Source of the DNA: Pyrocephalus nanus
Taxonomy: Eukaryota > Chordata > Aves > Passeriformes > Tyrannidae
Assembly (NCBI GenBank): GCA_038380795.1
Contig: CM076261.1
Coordinates: 38,775,866 to 38,839,865, forward strand
Direction: 5' to 3'
DNA: 64,000 bases
Positions 39,101-51,483 of this stretch are shown piece by piece. Positions within the stretch are counted from its first letter, which is position 1, and each line of letters begins with the position of its first letter. Under the pieces are notes generated by a model. It saw only the letters and a program-made list of their open reading frames with translations, was not told the origin of the DNA and searched no databases. A program made the translations under genes and the position numbers.

Positions 39101-41084
39101 ATTTACTGTGGTCCTCACTCCCACGGCCGCCTGCTGGTTAGATGCCCACCGCGGTGTTCCCACCAGGATTCAGCCCTGCTCTGTCTCCCCCTCTCCAACC
39201 CCAGGGTGCTGCCTAGCAGTGAGTCTTTGAGCCATCTCGACCTTCCAGGGTGCCTGTTCTGAACCTGAGCAAACAAGCAGCAAAACCATGTTTGGGTTAC
39301 CACCCACCTGCCCAGGCTTAGTCCTTCACAGCAGAGCATCGGGGCCACCATGGCCCTCTGTCCATTTGCACCCCACAGGGTAGCAGGGACCTGTGCCTTC
39401 TCACAGCTCTTGAAGCCTTTTAATTTGCAGTGACAGAGAAAGGGGTTGCCCACTGCTGAGGAACCCCCCACCCAGGACAAGGCTGTCTCCACGCTCCAGC
39501 ATGCACAGATCTGTTCAGTCATAAGAAGGCAACTGTTCATTTTATCACTGTAAATGCACTGGTAGATTATGGGGCAGGAAGGTGGTATGATTTCTAGTGA
39601 AAATTAGCAGTTTTTTCTAGTGAATTAGCTTAATTATAGATTAGAAACATTAAAGTAGGATTACCCTCATAAAGGAAGGTATTATCATAAACTGTTACAA
39701 AAAACCCTATTGCTCTGCTGTTTTAATGCAGTCAACTGAAAACCTCAAGGCTAATGGAAGAGTTCATTCTGAGTGCCCTTTTCTTCAAGTAAGGAGAAGA
39801 CATTTGGATTGACTTCCCTCTCCATCCCCCACGCTTATAAAATGTTGCTAAATTGTGTCATAGTATTACTGATCCATGAGCTGTACTGCAGATGTTTGCT
39901 CTTAAAGGTCCACAAACCCCAACCTACACCTGGAGCACTGGCAGAGACTATTAACTTTACCATTTAGTTGGCTTTCTGACAGAGATCTTTAATCCTGTGG
40001 ATTATTTTTAGAAGGGTTTCAACAAGAAGCTCAAAGCTGCTTTATCATCTATGAATCAAGCCTTGGCTGCAAATTCCAAACATCGTCCCTAATTGAGAAG
40101 AGCAAACATATGCATGTGTAGGGATATTAGAAACGAATCCTCCAGACCCATCTTGACAATTAAATTCATGGACTGACATCCATTGTAAAGATGCAGTAGC
40201 AAAAGGACAGAAGGACACCAGTTACTTTCTAATGTAAAGTCCGAATTTAGGCCCAGCACAGGTTTGCTGTACAGAACTGCCAGCCTGAAATTTGCCAGAT
40301 GCACTCAGCAGCAGAGTATTTTTCAGCAAAAAGAAAATTAATTGGAGTCTTGTTTTTTTTTCTTAACATGGCTCAGCAAATAGCTACCTTCTGTTAAAAC
40401 GCTAACTCCTGCACTGAACCAATCAATATCTCTGCACAGAAACTTTCCTGCAAAAGTACTTTATGCTCTGATAAAAATTCAAACATAGAAACTAGGCAAA
40501 GAAGGGCTACTTCTTTAGATAGAAATCACTTTTCAGCAAAATATTTCATCTTTGGCCTTGCCTTTCAATTAAAAGCGTTTTTCCGAACCACCCTTTTTCT
40601 TTGTCCATCCATAGGGTCACACTCGGCACAATTAGGCAAGTCCTGTGGAGTGAGGGGTGTGAGAGACAGGGAGTTACACACCACGTGTGCATACTCACGC
40701 CCATCTGTGTGTAAAGCCTAAGGAGAAACAGGCTTACCAAATACACAAAGCTCCTTTCTGCTCGGAAGAGCCTGTTAGCCCATGCCCTCTCTTTGATGGT
40801 GGCAAAACGCCTTTGTCTTGGCAGGGAACCATCGAGTCCTGAACACACCAGAGTTGGAAAAACCTCTCCTCAAGGCCACCAGACAGGCACGGGAGGTCCC
40901 TCTCTTCTTTGGGCTTGCATCTGCCAAAGATACTGATGTAGAAAAATTGCTGCAAAAACAGCAACACGCTGCCAAAAGGGGAAGGGCAACAGGTATGGGA
41001 TTTGCCGTTCATCAGCAATGGGAATTAAAGCATCTCTTCTGCAGCTGGTTGGGGTGGGAGTCCCAAAAAACTAATAAAGTGTGA

Positions 41085-41240
41085 GCTAAGCATCGCATCG
41101 TGTTGGGAATCACGTCCTCAGAACACCCTTTAGTCATGTTTATGCATTTAGGCTGTATGCAAAGTTTGTGGCGAGCTGTCAATTATAAATCCTAAACGGC
41201 CATTGTTATAAATGATATAGTATGAGAAATGTTAAGAGTC
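41085..41240. promoter_or_regulatory. Possible conserved non-coding element
   Basis: A repeat-free block holding CATCGCATCG, ATTTAGGCTGTATGCAAAG, GAGCTGTCAATTATAAATCC and GGCCATTGTTATAAATGATA. CCATTGTT is a SOX-type core, and TGTCAATTATAAA combines a MEIS/TGIF half site with a Hox-like core. Retained CpGs are atypical of neutral flanks. Called on motif content only. Confidence 0.25.
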
Positions 41241-42243
41241 ACAGCACGGTGTTTTCCTAAGCAAACACATGCAGCCTGAAGCCAGGAATGAGGTAATTAC
41301 TTGTACAAAAGAAATTTAAATTCAGTAACCTGAAGCAGGGGTGGGGGAAGACAGAAGCCAGGCAAGTCCTTACAGAGCTGGGACCCAGGGATAAGTCCCA
41401 GGCACCAAAGGGCAAGCACACAGGAGGAAGAAAAAGTTTCTTTCTATGAAGGAACATAGCAACCAGAGAAGTTTCTCTAGAAAGCCACTTTTAAAATCAG
41501 AGGAAGAGATACTAGAATATTCCAACGTCAGGGGCAGCAGAAAATGAACTACCCCAAAAAGCTAGCTGGGTTGAAGAAAGAGCAAAAAAAATACTTAAAG
41601 CTAAGTACAACGCTATTAATTCTTTCATTTTGTTAACTTCATTCTATTATCACACACCCTTAGGCCTAAGTAAACATCCTTTATCCTTCAGTCTCATCTA
41701 GTAAAAATGCTGACTGTCGAGTAACATAAAACACAGGGTTTCCATTCCTACGGGGGTGGAATCAGAGGATTACTGTGCTTTAACAACAAACAACAACCGC
41801 AAAAAAAAAAAAAACATTCCTAGGGTATCACAAATGCAGCAGCACAGACCTCCGCTTAGCTGCTAAGGCAGAGAGGAGGAAAGCTCTTTCAACACCAGCT
41901 GGGCGTGGGAGCCCCTCTGATGTTCAGAAGGGGGTGGGGTGGACACTGGGCACAAAGGGTATCCAGCACAGATACCCTGAAAGCACTTCTGCCTCGACAT
42001 GAAAGCCACCTACTAAACCCCCCACACAGCGCAGAGCCCAGGACACCTACCTGAAGGAGCCCAGGGCAGGAGGGGAAACACTGGAACAGCAGGACCCCAG
42101 CAATCCTACCTCGAGTCCAGCAGGCAACCTTCATCCCCTAGATACTTCCCATCATCCTAAATAGGTTACCTGAAACCCATTGCCTGGGGGCTCACTGTTT
42201 GAGTGGCTCACAACCCAAGAGCCATAAACCAGCTGTATTTTGG

Positions 42244-42279
42244 CCAGACCTGATTGAAAAACCCAGACCTGATTGAAAA
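42244..42279. repeat. 19-bp direct tandem duplication
   Basis: CCAGACCTGATTGAAAA occurs at 42244-42260 and again at 42263-42279, with no mismatch. A small replication-slippage duplication. Confidence 0.85.
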
Positions 42280-45200
42280 CATGCAGCAGGGGACCATTTA
42301 AAGCTCATCAGCTGGTGAAAATCAGCTCAGTACCCCCACCCTAGGTACCACTGTGGGAATTTGCATCCACCGAGATGCTTGTCTGTAGAATGCATCCTGG
42401 TTTTCTTTACACTTCCAAAGACAAAACTTGATATTTGACGAGGTTTGAGATGGGAGGTGGGGACATAGCATCAAGATCCTGAAATGTTTAAATAAACAGA
42501 GGCAGCAGTGTTTTGAAGTAGTCCTTGCTCCCCTCGAGGCTGTGGGGGAAAAAAAAAAAAAGGAACTGTGATCTTCTGACTTTTTTTATAAAACCACGTT
42601 ATATCAGAAAGTTTGAAATATAAGCAGCTGCTTTTACTGACTACATCAGTGCAGCCTGGTTGGGCTGCCTAATCCTTGGGTAGCAGTGTTTATAAATACT
42701 GTTCAGACAGGCAGGTTAGATCAGATTTTCCCATGAGCTCACCCAGGATGGCTGGCTTTCATAGACAGGCACATTGTTATCTCTTTTAACAGCCAGCTTT
42801 TGAAAGCCAGCCACAGTTTTCAACGAGGCAGTCCTGGGGAGGAGGAGGTGGCAAGGAGGGGTATCTTTCATCACAAACCTGACATGGGTGCAGTTGCTCC
42901 TGGATTGACACCACAGGAGAATGTATCACTCACTGTCAGGCAGAGCTGGGCCTTTTTCCCTAGGCAGAAATGAAGCTGCTGCAGAGCCCTGGGCTTTCCC
43001 TGGTGGGCACAGGCCCCTTGGGGCCAAACTGACCCCAAAGCACCCTGGTTTTGTCCCAGGAGAGAATGTAGCAGCAAAGGACATGGAGCTAATCTCCTCC
43101 CTCTGCACACCTGAGAGCATCCCAGCACCCTGGCAGCCAAGGGATGAGGTCTTCCCACTGCAGCACTTCCCACCAGAAACACCAGTGGGGGAGGACAGAG
43201 AGATAGGACATGCGTATTTCGACGAGGGTTGTTCACCTTTACCATACAACCCAGGGTTTCCAGGGCTGTTAACATCGAAGGGCAGCAGTGCTTCCAGCTG
43301 GACCTCCTGGCACTGTGGTTCCTGGCCCTCAGCAGTATTTATCTCAGTGGTATGCTCACCTCCTTAGCTAGAGGAAAGCATCTCGCAAAGAAAGGATTTA
43401 CCCACCGTAGAAACAGTAAAATGAAGATGCAGTATCACTAGAGCTTAAATTGTAGGAGGATGACTCATTAGAGCCTAGCTTTGGATGGCCTGTGTGGCTT
43501 GTGCCTGGCAAGAAAGTGTTAACCCGAACATCCTCGGCCCAGACACACAGAAAATTACCATCAGTTTTGCCGCCTTTCAGCAGATCACTACAGAGGTGTC
43601 TCGCCGCAAAGAAACAACGGCAAACACGGGGCTGCAGCCACAGAGAGAAATTAATCCATCAGAAGCAAAAGGGGGAAAGTCCCACAGGAGAAGCAGACCA
43701 GAGAGCAGGGCGCTTGCCCCTGTGCTGTCCTCACGCTGTCACCACAGCAGCCGCCGTAGCTGCGGGGCAAGAGCTGCCCTTCCTGTCAAAAGCCATTTCG
43801 TGGCAATCTTGCTGTGGGCATTTGACTGATGTGTCACAAGAGCCCTGGGGAGATTGGAGGGAGGTGACATTATTGCTGCCGCAGAAGAAAAGTGCAGATA
43901 ATGAAAATTGTGGCTTTGTCAACAGCGCTGCTGAGGAAAGGCTTTTTCCTCTCTGTGTTTCTATTCCTTTAAAAAGAAAAGCAAACCCCCAAGCGCTGGC
44001 AAAAAAACCCAGTGGTTTTATGGAAATCCAGTGAAAAATGCATCCAGCATGAAGCCATTGAGCTCTCTGGCTCCACTAGTGTTAAACCCAAGGTGTTTCT
44101 CAATGGACATTAGGCAAAAGAGCCTTTTCCCACATTTGTCTGTTCTTAAGGTGATCCCACTGGACAGGTGGTGCCAGCAAAGCAGAAAAAAGAAGTTGAA
44201 AAAAAGCTATTGCAGCTGCGTGTCCGCTCAGGAGGGGCCAGTGCATTACAGATCCCAGGTGAGGGTCTCAGAAGCTTCTTTTGTTTCCCAAACTACACCA
44301 AGCCTGAAAAAAAAAAAAGTCAAAGCTCAGGTCTTCTGGGCAGCCTGCCAGCTTCAAGGGCATCAGTAGTGAATAGTGGGATGGGGTTAGTTTCAGCCCA
44401 TTTGGATCACAAGGTGCAGAGACCTGCCTCCCCAGAGGCAGTATTTGCCAAAAAAAAAAAGGGTGAACCACCTAGGTGATTTCTACCAGAGGGTTGTATT
44501 AATCTCCAACTGCCAAGGGCTGCAGTAAGGGAGGGTGGATAAGGATGGTCAGCAGGAGGCCAGAGTTCCTACCCCATATCCTCAGGAGAGAAGACTTCTC
44601 TGCCTCTGTCTCTCAGACAATTTCAGCTGAATTCAAAGGAGTCACAGAGCTATAAGTCTCAAAAATTACTGAACTTCCTCAAGGATGACAAGATATAGCA
44701 GTCTGGGAGAATAAGAGATCCCAGGGAAAAGCACATGGCCAAGACTGGGCACAACTGGCCAGTGGGTCAACAAATGCTACTTGTCCAGCTGTCCCCTGCC
44801 TGGGCACCCAGGGAACATGGCCAGGCAGCAGTGAAGAGGGCACAGGTACAGCATTCCCAGAATCTGCCAGATCTTCTGCTCGAAGGACATAACCCCAAAC
44901 AATACAGGATATTGCTGGGGAGGCAAAACAATTTTTGTAGTTATTTTCCATGACTGCTTTCTTTGATGGGGAGTTTCCATGCTTCACAGAACTCAGCATC
45001 AAATTCCTTGGCTGCAGTTGGAAGGCACATTATCTAGGTTGAAAACGATCTCTGTATTTTCAGAGGTGATGGGGATTTGTCCTGTGTGCTACAGGAACAC
45101 ACCCTTTTCTGCCCAGGGTTGCAAGCCCTTCTGCAGCAACTTCCAGTTATAGCTGTAGGCTTGATGCAGTAATATCTGGTAGCTGAACACACTGGTACTT

Positions 45201-45828
45201 TGAGCCTTAAAATTAATTGATGAAAAATTAGGAGTAAGCTAATTGCCTTCAGTTATAATTGAATAGGTTTCATATAATATCACACAGAATGAATACCCCT
45301 CAGTTCTCTTAGTCTACCAATGGGATCACATGCAAAAAGTGGGGAAGAGAAAAAAAATTTCTTCAGTTTTGTTTGTGAATCACAAAGCAAAAATGAAACT
45401 ATGCAAACAAAGAGATGCAAGCCCTTGTTCCACAGCCCATTTTACAGATTTCTTGAAAAAAACCTCAAATCCACAAGGATCTCTACTAAAAGACAGATTC
45501 AGTTCCTGTCATTTCTGGCATGACTTACAAAAGTAATGCAGGTTTATTTTGCTTACAGTTGTCTGTGCATAGCTGGTGGTAATTGTTCTTACTGAGCAGT
45601 GGAGCATTCTTCTTTGGGAAAAAAATCAATAAATATTTAATTCATAAATGTAAGAGGTGATGAGCAAAATATACAACTAATAAAGATAAATGGCTTTTGT
45701 ACTCATGAAGAAGACTCGTAAAGAGTCAGTGGAAGAAGTGTCCCTGCTGAGCAAAGAGAACAAAATAAATGGTGGACTTTATACTGCAAACACAGCATTT
45801 AAAAAACCCCAAAACCAAACCCAGAAAA

Positions 45829-46010
45829 CAACATTAATGCATCATTAATGTTGAGTGTTTAAATCTCAGCCAGCACAAACATGAAGGACGATTCCTGCGG
45901 CAACATTAATTGGGACTTATTGCAGACTGTTATTGATGATTGCACACATTCAGTTGCATAAACAAATTGCCAAAGCTGTATACAGCGGGAATGCAAATAA
46001 GGGATGTGCA
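45829..46010. promoter_or_regulatory. Possible regulatory element with homeodomain palindrome and octamer
   Basis: It starts with a perfect inverted repeat: arms CAACATTAATG (45829-45839) and CATTAATGTTG (45843-45853), spacer CAT. The arm sequence recurs in part as CAACATTAATT at about 45901. A perfect POU octamer ATGCAAAT lies at 45991-45998. The stretch between is rich in TTATTGATGATTGCA-like cores. No repeat family was recognised. Enhancer function is inferred from motif spacing, not shown. Confidence 0.3.
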
Positions 46011-48821
46011 GTCATGTGGTTTCTCCTACACTGTAAGAACCACCAGGTAGCAAGCGTAGCAGATATGGCTTATGGGTCACCTACAGATGTGCACACATGC
46101 ATATTACATGTATAAGCATGAGGCAAGAGTCCCACCCAATCTAGTGTATCTTTGAGATACATCTTCTAGTTACTTGTGTTTATTTATTTTCAGGCAAGTT
46201 AACAAAGATGGGGCTAACAATGCATTCTTTTAGTGTTTGCATCATTCAGTTTGTTTCACCTGTTGTATCTGAAAATGCTGAGACATGACAAGAATGTAAC
46301 ACTCCCTAAGTGGTAAAATACTTCTATTTAGTCATTTCTATGGTCAACTGAAAACTTTTGTGTTATTTCATGTCCCATATCGCCAGTAAAACCGCAGCTG
46401 AGCTAATATGCTCCATTCCCTATGCCTGTTTTCCAAAGCACAACATCCTGGGGACACATTCTCTAAATTGCCTACAAAGGCTTTGGAACCACACAAATCC
46501 AGCCCAGGAAAAAGGACCCCATCCATCACTGGTGCTACAACAGAAGGGCTAGAGTCTCTTTTGGCTCCAGCAAGTAATACTGTACCTTATTGGCAGCAGG
46601 CAATCAAAACTTGGGAAATGGCACTTAAGTTGATGCTGGAGGGGAATATTATTTGCATCACTGAGGTTCCCAGAAACCCCAACAGAGATCAGATTCCTGC
46701 TGCAAGTACAAAGGGAGTGATAGGAAATTGCCTCTCCTATTCAGATAGGCCGTTAACCTTTCAGAGAAGAGGGTAAACTGCGGGTGGGTCATCCTCAAAA
46801 AATTCCCATTTCACAGGGGAAGTACTGCCCCTCCTACTTAATGCTGCGGATTGCAGTGGGAATTTTGTGTCATGACATTTTATTCAAAATTAAATCAAGT
46901 GCAAAAAGGTGATTCCAGATACTTTATCAAGTTACCTGAGGTTGTGCACTGTGACAGAACCCAGAGCTGCCAATTTCCCCACTAGCATTTCCCATGACGA
47001 GCCAGTCTCTTCCCACCTTTTTGTGCCTCTGTTTTCAAAAATGAAAATAATGGAAGTGCTCATGTGGTGTTACAAATTCTTTGCTACTTTTGCTTCCAAG
47101 TTCCCCAGCATCTGAGGATGGGGTGAAACAGACAGGGGGGACATTGTGCTCAGATGATTTAACTAATCTCATGCAAATGTACTCAGCAGTCTTGATACCC
47201 ATTGTGCTTTCACCTACATAATGGCCAAGCCAGCTGAATATTGCTTTTTACAAAGATAATAGCATTTTTATGCATTATTCCTTAAAGCTTTTTGTGCTCA
47301 CAGACTGAAAAACAGCTCCAGCTGAGGAATAGCTGAAGTCAATATACTTAGTCTCTGTCCAGGTAATTATGTATCCTCTTCCCATGTTAGTTTAAGAGAA
47401 TATGATAATGATAAGACATCATTAACATGTCTATTTTTCCCCTTCTTTTCTTACTTTCAGCATATGGAATGGAAAACTGCAGTCAAACATTTATTATCAC
47501 ATATTTTCTGACCGTCTACTTATCCTGCATTTGAGAAACAGGAAAGATTTTGCAGGCAAGACAAAACACAGAAGAACTGGTTCAAACTAGAATACAATAA
47601 ACTTGCCTCTCCTGGTATGAATTTAAGTGATTTACTAATTTTTTCATTGCCTGAGTCCAGAGGAGAAGGACATAAAAAACCCACTAAATATATATATAGT
47701 TCCTTTAGTGAGAGAAGCAAAGCCAAATCATTCAATAACAGTAGCAGAAGAGTTGTCAGCTCCTCCTCTACATCCCTCACCAACTCTCAAGTTCATTTGC
47801 CAGTGATAAAAACCACCTCAATATACCTTCTTCCCAAGAAATCAGGATAGGTTAAGAAAATTAATGTTAGTGATTTTTCCCTCTTCACAGCCAACCAGGT
47901 GTTGCTGCTGCTCATGGTCATGAGTTGACCAGTACACAAAGACTCTTGAATAAATGTGGGGATTTCAAATCTGAGACCAAGGGAATTGGAGGTTTTGGCT
48001 GGAGGAAGTGGGGCAGGATGCATATGAGAAGACAGTCAGCTTGTCACCTCAACCATTACCTGGAAAAGCTGCAGCAATTTGGAACCTGTAAAAACACTCC
48101 AGAAAGCCACAACTTCCACATAGGTCCAGTATATTAAACCTGGCTTTAAAAAAGGAATTATAGTAGACATACAAAAAATGTAAGCATTTGAATTTGTAAT
48201 AACCAGCCTTTAACTTATGCTCTTGAGAGAGCATTTTGACTTTTTACCTATCAGCAAGTGACCTTTCAATCCATTGGCTTCCAGGGCTTTGGGAAATTCT
48301 TGTGGATTTTGCAGTTGTTGGCTTATATCCAAGGTCCATGCATTACAGAGGCATAAAATCTGTTTTGTTGCTTTAAACAGATATGGAGAAATCTCCAGCC
48401 ATCCCTCCCCTCTGACTACAAAACTATGGCTGCTTTCATTGTAGCTGTGTCTCATGCTGCTTGATCATTGTTCAGCATCTTTTAAGTTATTTCCATTAGG
48501 AGGAAAAATCGCTGAGGGATTCAGGTAATTTTATGCAAACCTGTTGATTTTGAAAAGAAAAAAAGAAATACAAAAGCCTTGAAGACAGTCTGAATCAAAT
48601 CAGAGATAATTTCTTTATCATTTTCTAGCCTACACTCAAACTTACAATGACAATTTTCAGCCATTTTCTCCAAATTGTATTTCCAATTTCTTTTCTGTCT
48701 TCAAGACTTTCCAGATCTTATTTTTCCCACTTGCTCCTGGCTACTCAGGAAAATACACACTCCAGTAACATTACCTTATTGCTTACATCTCAATTTGGGC
48801 CCTAACAAAATCTTCCTTTTT

Positions 48822-48826
48822 CTGCT
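48822..48826. repeat. Proviral target-site duplication, left copy (CTGCT)
   Basis: CTGCT directly precedes the LTR terminus TGTGATGG and is repeated exactly at 54599-54603 after the terminus CCATCACA. A 5-bp duplication fits ERV-L-type integration and shows that the two LTRs and the body arrived as one provirus. Confidence 0.9.
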
Positions 48827-49425
48827 TGTGATGGTTTGGACCTGGCTCCCTGCCAAATGCCCAAACTCACAGTAACAACCCCTTCCCCCTCCCTTCTTCC
48901 CTTAGGGCAAAAAAAAAAAAAAAAACTATAAAAATTGAAGAACCCGAAATCAATCTAGTTGTGTAAAAATATATATATTTTACATATATTACAGTTATAT
49001 ACAATTAAAATGCTATGTACACAGCAAAGGGAATCCAAGCACCCCCTGAAGGGAAAGGGGAAAAAGGGACAAAATGGGACACAGAACAGATATACACAAT
49101 CAAAACCAAGAACTAGCAAAATAAAGAACTAGCAAAACAAATCTCACCACCTCCCCAGAGAAACAAGATCTCCAGACACTGCCAGCAGTCTCCAACCTCC
49201 CATGTGGCAGACCAGCGGTCAGTGCAGGCCCCAGCCTCTGGATAAGCGAGACCAACGCAAGAACCCACTGCTCCTGAACTTCACCAGAAGAGAAGAGAGC
49301 GAGGCCTCCGATCTCCAATTTATTTATACGCTGTTTTAAGTAAAAATTGTACGGAATACTGGGTACATGGCCACTTCCTTGGTTATGAGCTGGTTACCAG
49401 GAAGGCCTAGACCAAAACCATCACA
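48827..49425 (-). repeat. 3' LTR of the ERV-L-like provirus
   Basis: A 599-bp repeat with termini TGTGATGG...CCATCACA, aligned end to end with 54002-54598. It carries a longer A-run near 48910 than the other LTR and a TATA-like GTATAAATA on the minus strand at 49321-49329. Both termini are intact. Confidence 0.92.
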
Positions 49426-49441
49426 TTCTCCACCCCTTATT
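49426..49441 (-). other. Polypurine tract
   Basis: On the minus strand AATAAGGGGTGGAGAA abuts the 3' LTR TG terminus. This is the expected plus-strand primer position. Confidence 0.8.
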
Positions 49442-49753
49442 CCCTACTATTTTTACGTTACACTTCTATTTCGCGTTTGTTTATATCCCGCGCATATATA
49501 CATATATATATATATATAAATACATATATATATATATTTATATAGTCCTTGTTTGTCTTGTTGTAGAAGATCGGCATCAGCATCAGGATTAGCTTGGTTT
49601 GGATCCTTGGCCCTTTGGTCACAATCACAGTTCTGTTTTTTAGGGCTGGTTCTCTGGTCTGGGCTGTTTTATCATTGGATACTGGCATCAGTTTGTTCAG
49701 GACTTTCTCATCTGGTGACCGGTTTCCTGCAAAACACAACTCAAAGCACATAA
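49442..49753 (-). other. Region between pol remnant and polypurine tract, no env
   Basis: About 310 bp only, including a (TA)n microsatellite at about 49490-49545. There is no signal peptide, SU/TM or fusion-peptide-like ORF, so the element had no visible env, as is usual in ERV-L. Confidence 0.7.
49490..49545. repeat. (TA)n microsatellite inside the provirus
   Basis: Imperfect TATATA/ACATATA repeats between the pol remnant and the 3' LTR. They encode the odd Tyr/Ile-rich end of a spurious ORF. Confidence 0.85.
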
Positions 49754-51110
49754 TTAGTCTTTCCCCAGGGTTAAGTTTCTTTGAAGCACACATTGGATCT
49801 CTCCATCCTTTCTCATTACCCACCAGGTATTTCCGGGCCCTTGAGCGAAAACAATCCCACGAGTGGGTTTGTCTTGGCCTGAGGGAGGAGTAATCCAAAC
49901 AGCCTTCCCTAACATACCTCTCAGATGGATCGCTGGAACTTTGTCTCCATCTACAGTGTGGAGGGATTCTGCTTGGGCAGGGCTAGATCGATTGACAGAG
50001 CCTCTTAGTGTTAAGTAGCCAGGTGGTCTTGGCTAAGTGCTTATCCCAGTTCTTGAAAGTTCCCCCACCTAGTGCCTTTAGAGTTGTTTTTAATAATCCA
50101 TTACACCTTTCACCTTTCCCAGCAGCAGGTGCATGATATGGAATGTGATATATCCATTCAATACCATGCTCCCGTGCCCAAGTGGCCACTAGATTATTCT
50201 TGAAATGAGTCCCATTGTCTGACTCAGTGTGTTCTGGAGTGCCATGTCTCCACAGGACCTGCTTCTCAAGACCCAGAATGGTATTCTGGGCTGTTGCATG
50301 TGGTACCAAATATGTCTCTAACCATCTGGTGGTCGCTTCCACCATGGTAAGCACATAGCGTTTACCTTGGCGGGTCTGTGGCAATGTGATGTAATCGACC
50401 TGCCATGCCTACCCGTATTTATACTTTTCCCAACATCCACCATACCACAGGGGCTTCAATCTTTTTGTCTGTTTAATGGCAGCACAGGTTTCACAATCAT
50501 GGATAACCTGGGAAATAGTGTTCATGGTTAAATCCACCCCTCGGTCTCGTGCCCATCTATAGGTGGCATCTCAGCCCTGATGGCCTGAAGCATCATGGGC
50601 CCATCGAGCTAGGAACAACTCTCCCTTTTGCTGCCAGTCTAGGTCTACTTGTGACACCTCGACTTGTGCAGCGCGGTCTGCCTGTCTGTTATGAGCACGT
50701 TCTTCATTAGCTCGATTCTTGGGCACATGGGCATCTACATGGCAGACTCTCACATTCAGTTTCTTCACTCTGGTAGCGATGTCTTGTCACAAATCGGCAG
50801 CCCAGATGGGTTTTCCTCTACGCCTCCAATTCATTTTCTTCAACCATTTTAGCCATCCCCACAGGGCATTTGCTATCATCCACGAATCGGTGTAGAGGTA
50901 GAGCCTTGGCCATCCTTCTCTTTCTGTGATGTCTATGGCCAACTGGATGGCTTTGAGTTCTGCAAACTGACTCAATTCGCCTTTATACCTTCAGTGGCTT
51001 CTGCCACCCATCGGGTGGAACTCCACACAACTGCTTTCCACTTCCAGTTCCTTTGTACAATGCAGCAAGAACCAACATTGAAAAGGGAATAGTGTGTCTC
51101 TTCATCTGGC
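49754..51110 (-). pseudogene. pol: Degenerate retroviral pol: RNase H and integrase remnants
   Basis: In order on the minus strand: an RNase H region whose first acidic motif reads NVGS, so the usual Asp appears lost, and a 1-nt frameshift near 50980. The rest of RNase H (SQFAELKAI, YTDSW) ends at a TGA (50787-50789). The integrase zinc region has a second TGA (50571-50573) between its His pair (HDASGH) and Cys pair (CETC), and a TAG (50409-50411) just before the core. The catalytic core keeps D (50396), D in SDNGTHF (50219) and E in GKGER (50111), a D,D-35-E arrangement. After the core the reading frame shifts, and the C-terminal domain ends at a TAA near 49754. Non-functional; protease and RT core are absent. 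Confidence 0.9.
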
Positions 51111-51483
51111 AGCTGATTATATGGCAGAGCTTCTTCAGTTCAACTCACAGGATCTTCCTCTTCATCTGCCAGACTGAAGTTCCCACCTTCAGGCCAATTG
51201 GTTATAATTTCCATCTTTTTGTGTTTTGGAGATATCAGTTTTTCCTCAGGACATCTGCATCAACCATGTAGACAACTTTCTTATTGGCTTCTTATTGTTT
51301 TAACTCTCTTACTCTGGCCTCGAATTTGGAAGTGGGTTCACCATCCCACTTTTTCATGTTTTCTCCCTTGCTGCACAGATAAGACCGCAGTTGATTACGT
51401 GATCTGCGTCTGGGGTTTCCTCTCCTTCTGCACGCTAAGGAAAGAGATCATGAATGAGACTGAGGCCAAGACTGAGACTGAGG
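51111..51483 (-). other. Deletion scar between gag and RNase H
   Basis: Only about 370 bp separate the gag stop from RNase H, where protease and reverse transcriptase (normally well over 1.5 kb) should be. The short open pieces here have stops in all useful frames, and no DTG or YxDD motif was seen. The exact junction is not obvious, so one large internal deletion or several are possible. Confidence 0.65.

Larger units (their letters stand above)
36193..48826. other. Large intergenic stretch
   Basis: More than 12 kb without a recognisable exon, RNA gene or large transposon. Open frames at 39115-39540, 42871-43367 and 43485-44034 lie in locally G+C-richer DNA and show no family motif. Possible regulatory blocks at 41.1 and 45.8 kb and small repeats are listed separately. 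Confidence 0.45.

Noticed and set aside
43485..44034. ORF of up to 180 codons on the plus strand
   Set aside because: It begins with GTG, overlaps another long frame, shows no domain and no credible splice sites. Its length fits the locally higher G+C.
49442..49898. Minus-strand 146-codon ORF after integrase, considered as env or accessory gene
   Set aside because: Its first part is an out-of-frame reading of the integrase C-terminal region and its end is the (TA)n microsatellite translated as Tyr/Ile repeats.
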